Shown: positions 34,399 through 46,635, counted from the stretch's first letter. The stretch is 64,000 nucleotides of DNA from Diplolepis rosae (GCA_030998225.1 JAPYXD010000608.1:7160501-7224500); one strand, 5' to 3'. The notes: generated by a model not told the origin, from the sequence alone. Made by a program: numbers and translations.

Positions 34399-34542
34399 CA
34401 CAACTTTTCTCACAGAAACTTGTTAACACCAATTAGGCAACGGATGTATCTTGAACTATTAATCAATTTTTCTAAATCATTTCAGTCGATTATGTCGATC
34501 ATTAGAAGAGTGTGTATCACTCTACGTGATATCACAACTCTA

Positions 34543-36900
34543 CACTGAGAAAAATAGATACTAAAAATGAGATACTAGAATGTTGGATTTTACCTTATAT
34601 CATCTAGATTACACTATATAATATCTAATATATTTTTTTAAATATACAAGATATTAATCACCAATAACGGTTTATATTCAAAATTTACAATATTAGATAT
34701 TAAACTTTAATATCTAAGATTTTTATAAACAGTAGCGTGCACGTGCCCGAGGAAAAGTCACGTGATCAGAGTCTTTGAATTCCATGTAATTTGTCTATCG
34801 CGCTCGCCCATAGTTTTGCCGGTCGCACGGTTTTTGGTTTCGACACTGAAATAATAATGTTGTGTCTATATGAAGTTTTGAAGTGTGATTTTTGAAAATT
34901 TTTTATATTACCAGTACTGGAATCAGTAAGTATCTATCTATATAAGTATATCATTTTTATACCTTCAGTATTTGAAATGAATTTTCTAACCTCTCAATAA
35001 CTCGTTCTTTATGTAGCTGTTTTTAAATTCAACATCGAATCGGAATTTATTTACTGGAATTCGTAATAGTTTCCAAATCTTTACGATTATGTTGAACGTT
35101 TTTATAATCTCCATTTATTAACAGGTCGCCTTGACTTTGAGAATAATAATCAACAAAATATGGATTTGCGAAAACTCTTAGATCGAGGAATTCGAGAAAA
35201 AACGGAGATTATAAGAAAATTTTGAATTCCTTGATCAATCATTATTTACATCATGTTATATTTTCTTAATTTCATTTTTACATTCTCATCATGGATGAGA
35301 AGGTATTGGTTTTATGTGAAAAATGACTTTCGAAATTTTCATCAAATCTTTACGTTTTGAGACCCCCTGAGTCAGAAAAAAGGGTTTTTACAAAAGTGTC
35401 CGTCTGTCTGTCTGTCTGTCTGTAGTAGGTCGTGTGCGGCATAACTCTCGATAGAATTATCAGATTCAATTGAGCTTTGGTACACTTTATCGGAGCCGAA
35501 AAAGTAAGGACAAGTTCGTTAACCAGCCACATCCAATCAAAATTGAGGGGTTGAGCACTACTTTTGTGTTTTTGAAAATAATTAGAAATTAGAAATGTTA
35601 CAGCATATTAAATCTTGAAAAAAGTCAATATCAAAATTCCATTTTCCAGTATAATTATACGAGATACGAAAAAACGTTATGATACAATATCATTTTCTAC
35701 ATAAAGTCCTACAAATTTGAATTGTAAAATTTTTTCATAAGATGCATATTTTACTTTTTAATTCCAAAAAAAAATATTGAAAATCCAAAATTCAATTTTT
35801 TAACAATAATATTCGAAATACGAAAAAAACGTAAGAATACAAAGTTTGTCGTTTCAAAAAGATCTACAAATTTTGTCTCACACAGTTTTTGATAAAACAT
35901 ATATTTTTCGTTTCAATTCCAAAAAATACGATTAAAATTCCAAAATTCCATTTTTTAGACAAAATATGTGAGATACAAAAAAAACGTTTAGATGGGAAAT
36001 TGTTTGCCTAAATGAGGTCTACAAATTCTCATTAAGACATTTCGGGACAGGAGGTATATTTTATGTTTTGATTTTTAATATTAAAAAAATTCGATTTTTT
36101 TCACCAAAATATGTGAGATACGAAATAAGCATTGTTCTGCAAAATCGTTTCCTTAAATAAAGTCTACGACTGTTTTTTCTTTTTGAGAGATTTGGAAGAA
36201 AATAAATTATTTTAATCATGTAACTTATTAAAAAGTTACTGAAATGTATACAGAATATCGAGCGCGAAGCGCGAGCGCCATGATGAGAATGTGTTCCTTA
36301 AGGCTGATAGAGCCTTAATTAAATTCAATTTCCTGTTTCACATAAATTCAAAAAGAAATTGAGTGACTTTGAGAAAATGTGTAATTCATATCATCTGTAA
36401 TATTATTATAAAATTGGTTTGAGCTTCAGTATCAAATTATAATAAATAAACTTGAATGTATGTGAAGAGCACAAGAACGAGCGCAAGGTCCAGAAAGAAC
36501 GGAGCGCGAAGCGCGACGATCAAATCGCGCGCCCTAGGCGCACTCAAACTTGCGAGCAGATGTTTTCTTTCAATATTCAGTCAGTATTTTTACATAATTA
36601 TTAGACAATTGCATTCAATGACATAAATATTGACTTTAATTATCTAAGATATTACAGTTTAATATCTCAAATAGTATGACCTGATATCTAATGTTTTTCA
36701 CTTTAACATCTGAGATATTTCAAATTATCATATTGGGTTCTTTAATTTAATATCTTAGATATTGCGAAATAACATTTTTTTTTCTTTAATATCTACAGAT
36801 ACTTTGTTTCAATATCTAGATGGCTGTCCTATAGTTAAATCGCAAATACATTATCTGCTAATATCAAGATATTGCGGTTTACTATCTATTTTTCTCCGTG
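34543..36900. mobile_element. TIR element J2 (CACTGAGAAAAATAGATACT ends), TA TSD
   Basis: Ends CACTGAGAAAAATAGATACT and (inverse) CACGGAGAAAAATAGATAGT, TA at 34541-34542 and 36901-36902. Removing the unit plus one TA restores CTCTACCATATCGACC, which is present uninterrupted at 34208-34222: a built-in empty site. It is non-autonomous, with arms rich in ATATCT/AGATAT motifs. An H repeat (35285-36560) sits in its centre. Confidence 0.85.
35285..36560 (+). repeat. H repeat copy H1 (CATTCTCATCATG ends)
   Basis: Starts CATTCTCATCATGGATGAGAAGG, then TTGGTTTTATGTGAAAAATGA, GAGACCCCCTGAGTCAGAAA and a (GTCT)n microsatellite (35398-35423). A GAGCGCGAAGCGCGAG hairpin (36260-36277) is followed by ATGATGAGAATG (36281). 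A further tail to 36560 repeats GGAGCGCGAAGCGCGA. No coding capacity. Confidence 0.65.
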
Positions 36901-37034
36901 TACCATATCGACCTTACACACTCTTCTAATGATCGACATAATCGACTGAAATGATTTAGAAAAATTAATTAATAGTTCAAGATACATTCGTTGCCTAATT
37001 GGCGTTAACAAGTTTCTGTGAGAAAAGTTGTGGA

Positions 37035-37108
37035 ACCTCCGTAGCTCAGATGACAGAGCATTCGACCGGCAATCGAAAGGACCTGGGCTCGATACCCAGC
37101 GGAGTGGA
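37035..37108 (+). repeat. tRNA-like module T5
   Basis: ACCTCCGTAGCTCAGATGACAGAGC, ATTCGACCGGCAATCGAAAGG and CTGGGCTCGATACCCAG, CGGAG. Best-preserved cloverleaf of the set; same C33 peculiarity as T4, so this is a family feature, not random decay. Flanked by GAGAAAAGTTGTGG and GCGTTCCTTTTTTCACAG. Confidence 0.6.
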
Positions 37109-37884
37109 AGCGTTCCTTTTTTCACAGAAAATTTCCTCAAAAATTATAATTATGATTGTTGATATATATAATATACTTATTAATTAATGTTTAGTATACA
37201 TTTTTGTTATAACTACGTATGAAGTTTAATGAAACTAATGTTTAAAATGTACATTAAAAATTGCATTATTATCAAAAAGTATCTTATGTAAAACATTTAA
37301 AAAAAGGTTTTTTTATTTTCTGTGTTGTATATTTTCAATATATGGATTTTACATTTGCGAATTCCAAATTATTATTCCACCTAAGAAATTTATGTGAAAT
37401 CTAAATCCTGTGTAAATTTTTCAAATTTTATGTAATATACTTATCAAAGCTTTTATTGTTTAAATTTTCATGAAATAAATTTAATTTGAAAATCTTAAGT
37501 GAAAAAGAAAGAAGTAATTATAAATGAATTAAGAAAAAATTATGAATCAAGAATTTATTAAACTTACAGAATCTATATAACTAGATTATGTGAAACTTTT
37601 AAATAAATTATATAAACTAGTGGATAATCATAAAAACAAATAGTGGTTAACATTGCGAGGCATGTACGAAAGCTTCGTGACGAACAGATAAAACACGATC
37701 AAACACGACTGCAGTACGATGAATTTTTAAAATCACTAGTTTATAATTACATATGCAGAATCTACTACTAAAATTCGATTTTTTTTTTCTATAATTTGAA
37801 AACTGTAATTTTATTCTTTTGATTGATTTTGATTATTAAATATAATAGCGTGGAACATCAATATGTTGAAAATTCAACACGTTT

Positions 37885-39002
37885 CTGAAATTAATAGTAT
37901 ATTACGTGCCTAGGTGCACAATGAGGGTTATTGCGCAACAAGCGACAATGCTCGCAGGAGATCGAAGCCGAGACGAAGCCAAGGCGCGATCAGTCCTGCG
38001 AGCATTGTCGCGAGTCTCGTAATTTCGCGAATTGTGTGCATTGGCACGTATTCTATTTTATGTGACTTCGGTGCGCAAACTCGTTTTTTCGCTACAGTTA
38101 ACAGTAGCGCAATGTAGTATATTGCGCTACAGAGGAATGAAATGTAAAAATTGAACTGCGCATGCGCCTATAGTCATGAAACGGAGCACAATCTTCTTCT
38201 TATTCTTCTTCTTCTTCGTACAGCGTCAGCACCTTACTGGCAAAGCCTTGTACATTTGAACTGCGCATGCGTATATTAAAATCCATTACTACTACACAAA
38301 ATCAATAAAATCAAAATGGCCGGAACTAGTCGTGACATATCAAGTGTAATGACTAGCGCCGCAAACAACTACAATACTAGATTAGATTCGAGTGTACGCA
38401 TAAAAACTCGTATCCGCACCAAAGTCACATAAAATAGAATACGTGCCAATGCACACAATTCGGAAAATTACGAGACTCGCGACAATGCTAACAGGACTGA
38501 TCGCGCTTCGGCTTCGTCTCGGCTACACCTCGAGTACGCCTCACCTACGCCTCGACTACGACTTGTCTTCTATCTCCTGCGAGCATTGTTGCTCGTCACG
38601 CAATAGCCCTCATTGTGCGCCTAGGCACGTAATATACTATTATGTGACTTTGGTGCGTATACGAGTTTTTATGCGTACACTCGAATTTAATCTAGTATTC
38701 GTTATGATTCTCGTTCATTGCACTTGATATTTCGCGATTTGTCCCGGCCATCTTGATTTTATCGATCTTGTGTAATAGTAGCGTGTTGTAATAGAGCATG
38801 CGCAGTTCAAATGTACAAGGCTTTGTCAGTAGGGTGCTAACGCTATACGAAGAAGAATAAGAAGAAGATTACGCTCCGCTGTATCGTAATGGGCGCATGC
38901 GCAGTTCATTTTTTACATTTCATTCCTCTGTAGCGGAATACACAACATTGTGATACTTTCAAGTGTAGCGGAAAAACGAGTTTCCGCGCCGGAGTCACAT
39001 AA
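37885..39002. repeat. F-G-F'-G' repeat array forming a large imperfect palindrome
   Basis: F module 37888-38055: hairpin with ends AATAGTATATTACGTGCC / GGCACGTATTCTATTT and inner 17-bp dyad CGACAATGCTCGCAGGA. G module 38056-38432: about 37-bp inverted ends TTTATGTGACTTCGGTGCG..., with GAACTGCGCATGCGC twice and a CTTCTT run. F' 38432-38640 is inverted and longer through extra CGGCTTCGTCTCGG-type iterations. G' 38640-39002 is the inverse of G. Non-coding despite short open frames. Confidence 0.75.
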
Positions 39003-39249
39003 AAAATGTTTATCTGTGGGCAAGGCGCAGATTACTTTCATTCGTTCCTGCGTGAATAGATATAGCTGGTGGAATTAATCTTGCGATTCACGGTTTACTC
39101 ACCTGTCGATTGAAGCGTAGAGTAGAATGAAGGAAAAGCTCTACTATTTTTGTGATTGAATAAAAGATTGTTATCTTTTAATTATACTACGAGTAATAAT
39201 ATATATATTTAGAAACTTTTAATGCACGCTTTCAAACTTCACTCTACAT

Positions 39250-39412
39250 TTCTGAATTCGACTCAACTTTGATTCGTTTTTAAACATTTAATTTATCAAA
39301 AATGAATACAGTGATACTAAATAACTTCTAACTTGTCCTTATGTCCCAAATTTGATCGGAAGTTGAGTAAAATTACTTCAACTATTTTGCTCCGTGTTAA
39401 ATATATTTGATT
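39250..39412 (-). repeat. D repeat fragment D3
   Basis: Ends AGTTGAGTAAAATTACTTCAACTATTTTGCTCCGTG (39365-39400), the inverse of the D end; only about 150 bp retained. Confidence 0.6.
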
Positions 39413-40159
39413 GCACAAAAATGAAAAAGAGTTTATTATTTTTATTTACAAAATATAGAGAGACATGATTTACACATAATCAACTCTTGTTCAAAGAGTT
39501 TCAAAAACATTGAATTAATTATCAAAACATTGATCATGCGTGCCAACTCTCTAAATCTAAATTAGTAGAAAACTACTAATAAACCAATTTTTATTGTAAA
39601 TTAAACTACTATTGACTGAACTAGTAGAAGCTTATTATGAATTGATTAAAGATTACTGGTTATTGGTAGAAATGCTTACTCAAACGATCGGTAAACGATT
39701 TCGTACTTTTCTAATTGGTGGTTTTCTACTGATTTATATTTAGAGAAAAGGATTTAAAAATTCTATTTATCGACCAGTGAATACATTTTTGAAGTGATAG
39801 AAAAAAATGAACAAAAAAGTAGTAAAAATCACGTAAAAATTCGAATTATTACAAAAATATTATTTTGATAATTCACGAAAATATTGCAGCACTTTTTCGC
39901 TGTTGACAGAAATTTTGAAAATTTAGTGGAAAAAATGTAGCATTCCAGAATAAATGGTATTTTAGATTTTGAAGTCTGTACGTGTGAGATTTATTGCCGA
40001 GGTCGAATCCGATACCGCTTCACGGTTGGAAAGCGCTTTCGTTATCGAATGTCAGCGGAACGAATTCAATTCTTTTTTCTATGGTAACGTGTCGATCGAT
40101 TAGTTGCATCTAGTACAATCTTTTCCCGTAATTGTGTATTTTTATTTCCATTTTTAAAG

Positions 40160-40364
40160 AATTCTTAAGCGAGACAGGAGAAACTATTTCACTGAATGTT
40201 GGGAAGACTCTAGATGACTTTAAAGTGGATGAATCTGTTCAAAATGAGGAAAACAAAAAAAAATCTTTCACATGCAACAAAACGTTAAAAAATTTACACC
40301 AGGATGAAATAAATTTCGAAAATTCTAAGTCATCTACTATGGAACCTTTTATTTTGCACAAATT
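40160..40364 (+). CDS. Probable host gene, exon 2
   Basis: 205 bases between acceptor TTTTTAAAG and a consensus donor TT|GTAAGA. With the single base left by exon 1, the join reads CR-E-FLSETGETISLNVGKTLDDFKVDESVQ...STMEPFILHKL. The exon ends in phase 2, and the next exon supplies one base to complete a Leu codon. Ser/Glu/Lys-rich, probably disordered. The acceptor is AAG rather than CAG/TAG, the weakest point of the model. Confidence 0.55.
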
Positions 40365-41199
40365 GTAAGATGTCTAATTTATTATACGTATAAAATTCAT
40401 CTTAATATTTCAGTTTTTTTGAATAATCGATTACGAATTTCTAAAAATTAATTCAGCCAATTTAGAAAGAATCCATAGAAAAAAATCTCAATAACAATAT
40501 AGTTTATAGTTTATATTTTGTATACTTATTTATAACTTATAGCTTTGACATCAGCTAGCAGTTTTAAACTACGTATCAATATAAAAGTATACATTTGCAG
40601 GGTCATATTTTTAAAGCTAAATACAGAGATTTTTTCCCTTCAAGGAACAATCTTTAGGTCAAATTTTTGTTAAATTTTGTCACGTGAAGATAAATTGTTA
40701 CGATTTAAAACTGTCAAATATTTTAACAAAATAAGATGAATCAAAACAATAAAAATTTATAAGAATAAAAAATATTTATTAACACGGAAATTGAGTTTAC
40801 AATCAATATTGCATTTTCTTTACGATTTTTATTTTATTTTATTTTACCTTTGAAATTTTATTAATATTTTTGAAATTCTTATTAAACTAAATTTGAATAA
40901 GAGAGAAACATATTAAATTTGTTTTCCAGCTTTTTCAGTGTTGAAAGAATTTCTTCATTGAAAGAGACATTTGAATTTCAGCATATTTAATTACATAAAA
41001 ACAATAAAAAGTTTATGGAATTTAATATCATTTACGTACTAGTATAATTGAGTTGGAGTCTGAAATATGTATTGTAATAAAAATGACTATTTTCCTCAAA
41101 TTTCCTGAATATTTATTATTGTCTAGTTTAATAAATAAACGCTTCAGTAAAAAATAACCTCATCTCATACCATCAGTAAAATTCCTTAATTTTTTTAAA

Positions 41200-44130
41200 T
41201 TGAAACGAAAATTATATACTTCATCAGAAACTGTGTCAGATAAAATTTGTAGACCTTGTGAAGCGAAAATTTTTGCATTCCTACCTTTTTTTCGTACTTT
41301 ACGTATTCTGGTTAAAAATTTGAATTTGCTATTGACTTTTTAAAGTATTAACATACTATAACTTTTATAATATCAGTTAATTAAAAAAATGCTCCAAAGA
41401 TAATTAGTAGAGATTTACGAGCATTATCAGAAATCAATATTGCAATTTTATATTTTTTTAATAACACAACAAATGCTCTTATTTTCACAATTTTGGTCGG
41501 ATATTTTGATAAAGTATGCCAAAGCTTAATCCAATCCGATAATTCTATCGAGAATTTTCGTGTCCACAAACGCAGAACAGACAGACGGACACTTTCGTAA
41601 ATACCATTTTCATTCAGAATTAGATTTTTCACATAAAATCAAACCCTCTCAAATCATGAGAATGTAAAAACACTATTGGAAATCAAAAATTCCATTTTTT
41701 AACCAAAATATGTGAGATGCGAAATAAGTGTTGAAATACAACATCGTTTTCAAAAATAAAGTTCACGATTGTTTTTTCTTTTTGAGATATTTGAAAGAAA
41801 ATAAAATTTTTTAATCATGTCATTTATTAGAAAGTTACAGAAAATCGAGCGCGAAGCGCGAGTGTTATGTATGTCATCATCATATTCACAACATTATAAA
41901 ACTGACTCAAGCTTCAGTATAAAATTACAAGACAAAATGGCCGAGCTCCGTAGCACACACGATATTTTTTGCAAAATACATCCAAAAAAGTGTTTCGAGT
42001 GTCTGTAGAGCGGTATTGAGGGTGTCCATTTACGATTCGGTAGACTGCGTACATGTTATATCAATAATATGCATAAATATAGTGCTTACTCGGTGGGAAA
42101 TTTGAAATTTCGCGCTCGGTCTTGTGCTCTTCGCATACATTTAAGTTTATTTCTTATAATTTAATACTGAAGCTCAAACCAATTTTATAATATTAAAGAT
42201 GATGTAAATTACTCATTTTCTCAAATTCACTAAATTTCTTTTCCAGTTTAAGTAAAACAGGAAATTCAATTTACTTAAGGCTCTATCGGCCTTAAGGAAC
42301 ACATTCTCATCATGAAACTCGCGCTTCGCGCTCGATTTTCTGTATACATTTCAGTAACTTTTTAATAAATTACACGATTAAAATAATTTATTTGTATCTC
42401 ACATATTTTGGTGAAAAAAATTGAATTTTTTTAATATTAAAAATCAAAACATAAAATATACATCCTGTCGAGAAATTTCTTAATAAGAATGTGTAGACCT
42501 CATTCAGGCAAATAATTTTTCATCTAAACGTTTTTTATGTATCTCATATATTTTGTCTAAAAAATGGAATTATTGAATTTTAATCGTATTTTTTGGAATT
42601 GAAACGAAAAATATATGTTTTTTCAGAAACTGTGTAGAACAAAATTTGTAGATCTTTTTGAAACAAACAACTTTGTATTCATACGTTTTTTTCGTATTTC
42701 ACATATTATTATTAAAAAATTCATCTTTGGATATTCAATAGTTTTTTTTAAATTAAAAAGAAAAATATGCATCTTATGAAAAAATGTTACCATTCAAATT
42801 TTTAGGCCTTTATGTAGAAAATAATATTGTATCACAACGTTTTTTCGTATCTCGTATAATTTAACTGGAAAATGGAATTTTGATATTGACTTTTTTCAGG
42901 ATTTAATATGCTGTAACATTTCTAATTTTGATTTAATCAAAAAATGTTATCAGGATAATTTGTAGAGATTCATGAGCACTATCAAAAACCAGTATTGAAA
43001 TTTTTGATTTTTTCAAAAAGTTATTTACAAAAACACAAAAGTAGTGCTCAATCCCTCAATTTAGATTGGATGTGGCTGGTTAACGAACTTGTCCTTACTC
43101 TTCCTGTCCGATAACTGTGCCAAAGCTCAATTCAATCTGATAATTCTATCGAGACAGACAGACACTTTCGTAAAAACCGTTCGTTCTGACTCAGGGGGTC
43201 TCAAAACGTAAAGATTTGATGAAAATTTCGAAAGTCATTTTTCACATAAAACCAATACATTCTCATATGATGAGAATATAAAAAATGTAGCCCATATTGT
43301 TACAACTGTTCAGCAGACGTAAGGAACACAAGTATGACCCAAGAAACAAAAACGGATTCAATACAAAAACGCCGGTCGTAAATAGACGTCATTGTTTTAA
43401 AATAGCTGAATTATTACGAAATCAATCTCTTTATTTGTTATAATTCCTAGCACCCCTCATTACATTCTGATCATATGAGAATGTATTGGTTTTATGTGAA
43501 AAATGAGTTTCGAAATTTTCATCAAATCTTTACGTTTTGTGACCCCCTGAGTCAGAAAGAACGGTTTTTACAAAAGTGTCTGTCTGTCTCGATAGAATTA
43601 TCAGATTGAATTGAGCTTTGGCACTCGTTATCGGAGCCGGAAAAGTAAGGACAAGTTCGTTAACCAGCCACATCCAATCTAAATTGAGGGATTGAGCACT
43701 ACTTTTGTGTTTTTGTAAATAACTTTTTGAAAAAATCAAAAATTTCAATACTGGTTTTTGATAGTGCTCATAAATCTCTACAAATTATCCTGATAACATT
43801 TTTTGATTCAATCAAAATTAGAAATGTTACAGCATATTAAAACTTGAAAAAAGTCAATATCAAAATTCCATTTTCCAGTTAAATTATACGAGATACGAAA
43901 AAACGTTATGATACAATATTATTTTCTACATAAAGGCCTACAAATTTGAATTGTGTTCCTTAAGGCCGATAGAGCCTTAAGTGAATTGAATTCCCTGTTT
44001 CACTTAAATTGAAAAAGAAATTTAGTGAATTTGAGAAAATGAGTAATTTACATCATCTTTAATATTATAAAATTGGTTTGAGCTTCAGTATTAAATTATA
44101 AGAAATAAACTTAAATGTATTTACCGCTAT
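41200..44130. repeat. Cluster of H repeat copies in alternating orientation
   Basis: Partial minus copy 41200-41670 (ends ATCATGAGAATG), plus tail 41680-41860 with CGAGCGCGAAGCGCGAG, near-complete minus copy 42290-43280 (CATTCTCATCATG at 42303 to CATATGATGAGAATA at 43260), and plus copy 43455-44130. Each shares CCCCCTGAGTCAGAA, GACAGACAGACA and GATAGAATTATCAGATT-type lines. The repeated 22-mer-like palindrome CATTCTCATCATGATGAGAATG marks most ends. Confidence 0.65.
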
Positions 44131-45330
44131 TTTTCCGTTTTTTGACATTGACATCTCAAATAACATTTATCCTAAATTGTTGTATGACTGATACCTCCCT
44201 TTTATAAAGTTGCGAAGGGAGGGGACGCATTCGCTATACCATATATCAGCCAGGCAAAGAGTTTTAAAAATTGATAAAAAGTCTTTTAGTGATAAGACAT
44301 TTGTTTAATTAACAGTCTTTAACGATTTTCCAAGGTCAATATCATAAAAGTGTCATATATTCTATGTATTTTCACGTGCATGAAAAGTTTTTGTGATAAC
44401 CCATCATGTTGCGGTGCGGGTCACGACTAACACTTGCTAGACGGTAGCTGGTGTGCTGTAACCACTCCTGTAATCACTTAAGACTAAAGGATATAATTTG
44501 TTTGGGATAGAATAATCTTGATTGCAGTGGACTGTATATTTACGATATTTGTGCGAAGGTGGTGCGTTACAGTGTTGGTTAGTGCGGAGTGAATGAGTAA
44601 AGTTCTTAAGTTCTGGCTTCGTAAAGACATTCGTAGAGAGACCAGTCGAGAAGTGCAAACCTAGGCTAGGTTCTAGTAGAAATTCTTACCCAGGTAGTTA
44701 CAGATATTGAATTGATGGCGAGGATGGTCAGAAATGACACTAATAAGTACATCACAAAGGGCTCGAAGCAGGCAGAGCAATTCCGAATTACAATCTCAGC
44801 AGAAACATCGAACTTAGAAAAACCTACAATAAATGAGATCGTAAAGAAACTAGACAGATGTAGGGAAAAACCCTAAAGATTCTATATACATGAAAGTATC
44901 TGTAGTTCGAAGTGTATTAAGACGACAAGGCTTAATATGGGATAATCTTTCAATGGTTAATTTGTAGACAGAGCGTAATACTATTATAACTTATACCTCA
45001 AGGTTTAGGCTTCAACACATCATATGTCCTTTCCTTTACTGAGCAGAAAAAAGTATAGAATATATTTTAATTGATCTTTTTGGAAGTTCATCACAACACT
45101 ACCGCATGCAATACGTGCAAAACAGCAGTTCTCTTGAAACGTGAAGATCTGAGTTCTCGTTGTTTTTACATATATAAAAATTGTGGCTCCGATTTAAATA
45201 CAAAATCAGACAAATCCTGTAATTAATAATTTATTTTTTTGTCATCTTAGGGATATTCTAACAAATAAATAGTTTATTTTCATTGATATTGGTCGTTTTT
45301 ATTCTATTTTTGCAAGTTATTTTCATTAGG
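44130..45330. other. No gene recognised
   Basis: Moderately GC-richer patches (44400-44890) without a supportable ORF. Confidence 0.35.
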
Positions 45331-45339
45331 GGGTCTAGC

Positions 45340-46020
45340 CAGTACTATGCCAGTACCGGCTGATAGTACCAGACCAGTACTGCTTTAAAATACCACTATC
45401 ACTGTAATTATTTGCGATGTATTAAATATTCAAGAATATAGAATATATACAGTATATACAGTTATACAATAATACAGTTGAGTAAAATTTAAAAGTATAG
45501 AGTAAAGTCTTAAATAGTCATCGACTCACAGATATGACTAGTCAATGAGAATTCGATAACTTTTATAGAAGTTTTCGTTGGAAGGTGTACGAAATTAATC
45601 CAAAATATTTGATTACAATAATAATTTAATTTCCCATCCCATCTGAATCTCTTGTTACTTTTAAGGTATAAAAAATATAGTCAATTCAGTGAAAAAAGTA
45701 ATTTTTCATAGCACCTCCTTTGAAAATCCGATTTTCGGTACCTGTAGAGCGTGTTGAAACTACGATTTTCAACCCTAGGGTTGAAAGTCACTATTTTAAC
45801 CCGCTCCATAGTTACAGCCAATCAGATTCTCAAAAGAGTTGCTATGAAAAATAGTATACAATACTCGAAACAAAACACAGCGAAAACAATTCGTGTGATT
45901 GCAGCCCTTGCTTCACTCGGGCAGCAAACTTCACATTCATTGCAATCGCTGTGTTTCGCTCCTTGTAATGTAATATACTATTTCTCATCTTACACTTTTA
46001 TGACGAATCCTGTTCTAGTC
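45340..46020. repeat. CCAGTAC-dyad patch and F-like remnant
   Basis: 45340-45400 has repeated CCAGTACT/AGTACTGG-like dyads after GGGGTCTAGCCAGTACTATG, nearly the same line as at 46706. 45880-45985 is an inverted-repeat block (ACACAGCG...CGCTGTGTTTCG) ending GTAATGTAATATACTATT, like the F module end. Confidence 0.45.
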
Positions 46021-46029
46021 TAACAGTTT

Positions 46030-46635
46030 ATATGATTTATTCAAAAGTTTCACTTAATCTAGTTATTAAGATTCTTAAATTTAATAAATTCTTGATTCAA
46101 CATTTTTCCTCAATTCATTTATAATTATCTTTATTTTTCACTCAAGTTTTTTAAAGTAAAATGATTTTATAAAAATTTAAGCAGCAAAAGTCTTTTTATA
46201 AATGTTTTTACACAAGATACTTTTGGATAATAATGCAATTTTTTACCTAATTATACCTAGTTATAATAAAAATTTATATTAAATATTAATTAATGATTAT
46301 AATTATGATAATTAATAAATTATATTGATTTGTTTGATATTTAATGAATAATTTTAAAAAAAAGTTGGTTTATTTTTACTGAGGTGAGGTTCAAAAACTC
46401 TAGTTAAGATACTGATCCACAAGCTTTGAATAATTGTTGCAGTCACTATATAAGAAAGTAAAAAGTTTTATGTTTGTATAATAATAATAATTGTATGTAT
46501 CGGATGATTAATAGCAGGCTCGAGGTAAGAATTTTTTTTTTATTTAAGAGAAATGTTTAAATGTCATTATGTTCCAAACTTAACCGACAGAGTCGAGTAA
46601 AAATACACCAATTTTTTTTCTCCGTGCGGCTTATA
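46030..46635 (-). repeat. K/D repeat copy D4, minus orientation
   Basis: 46030-46340 is K in inverse (compare 37145-37620). 46370-46632 is D, internally deleted, ending TTTTTTTTCTCCGTG. It confirms that K and D belong to one element. Confidence 0.6.

Larger units (their letters stand above)
34129..37141. mobile_element. T composite: two tRNA-like modules in inverted orientation, with 13-bp TSD
   Basis: Outer unit: block TTTCAGTCGATTATGTCGAT, module T4 (minus), the same block again (34462-34541), then (after the J2 insertion) its inverse and module T5 (plus). Without J2 it is about 650 bp. The 13-bp direct repeat at its edges suggests retroposition-like insertion. The region 23630-24330 has the same organisation. 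Confidence 0.65.
33640..37620 (+). mobile_element. D/K repeat copy D2 split by a T-composite insertion
   Basis: The left part 33640-34128 begins CACGGAAAAAAATAGTTGAAG and matches the copy at 62883-63600. The right part (K) resumes at 37142 and matches 63600-64000 (TTGCATTATTATCAA, TTTACATTTGCGAATTCC). The two parts are separated by the T composite, whose ends carry the 13-bp direct repeat ATTATAATTATGA (34116-34128, 37142-37154). Confidence 0.7.
32907..40159 (+). other. Inferred intron 1 (7.25 kb), filled with repeats
   Basis: GT at 32907, AG at 40158-40159 after a T-rich tract (TTTATTTCCATTTTTAAAG). It contains the D2/T/J2/H/K nest (33640-37620), F/G palindrome (37885-39002) and D3 (39250-39412). 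Confidence 0.5.

Noticed and set aside
35285..36560. H repeat as a Helitron
   Set aside because: A hairpin is present, but no 5' TC / 3' CTRR ends and no AT insertion site could be fixed.
23693..37108. T1-T5 as genuine tRNA genes
   Set aside because: C at position 33, mispaired outer acceptor bases, and placement inside longer repeats with identical flanks argue for tRNA-derived repeats.
38443..38727. 94-codon frame in the F'/G' repeats
   Set aside because: Arises from iterated CGGCTTCGTCTCGG-like DNA; not conserved in the other F copies.
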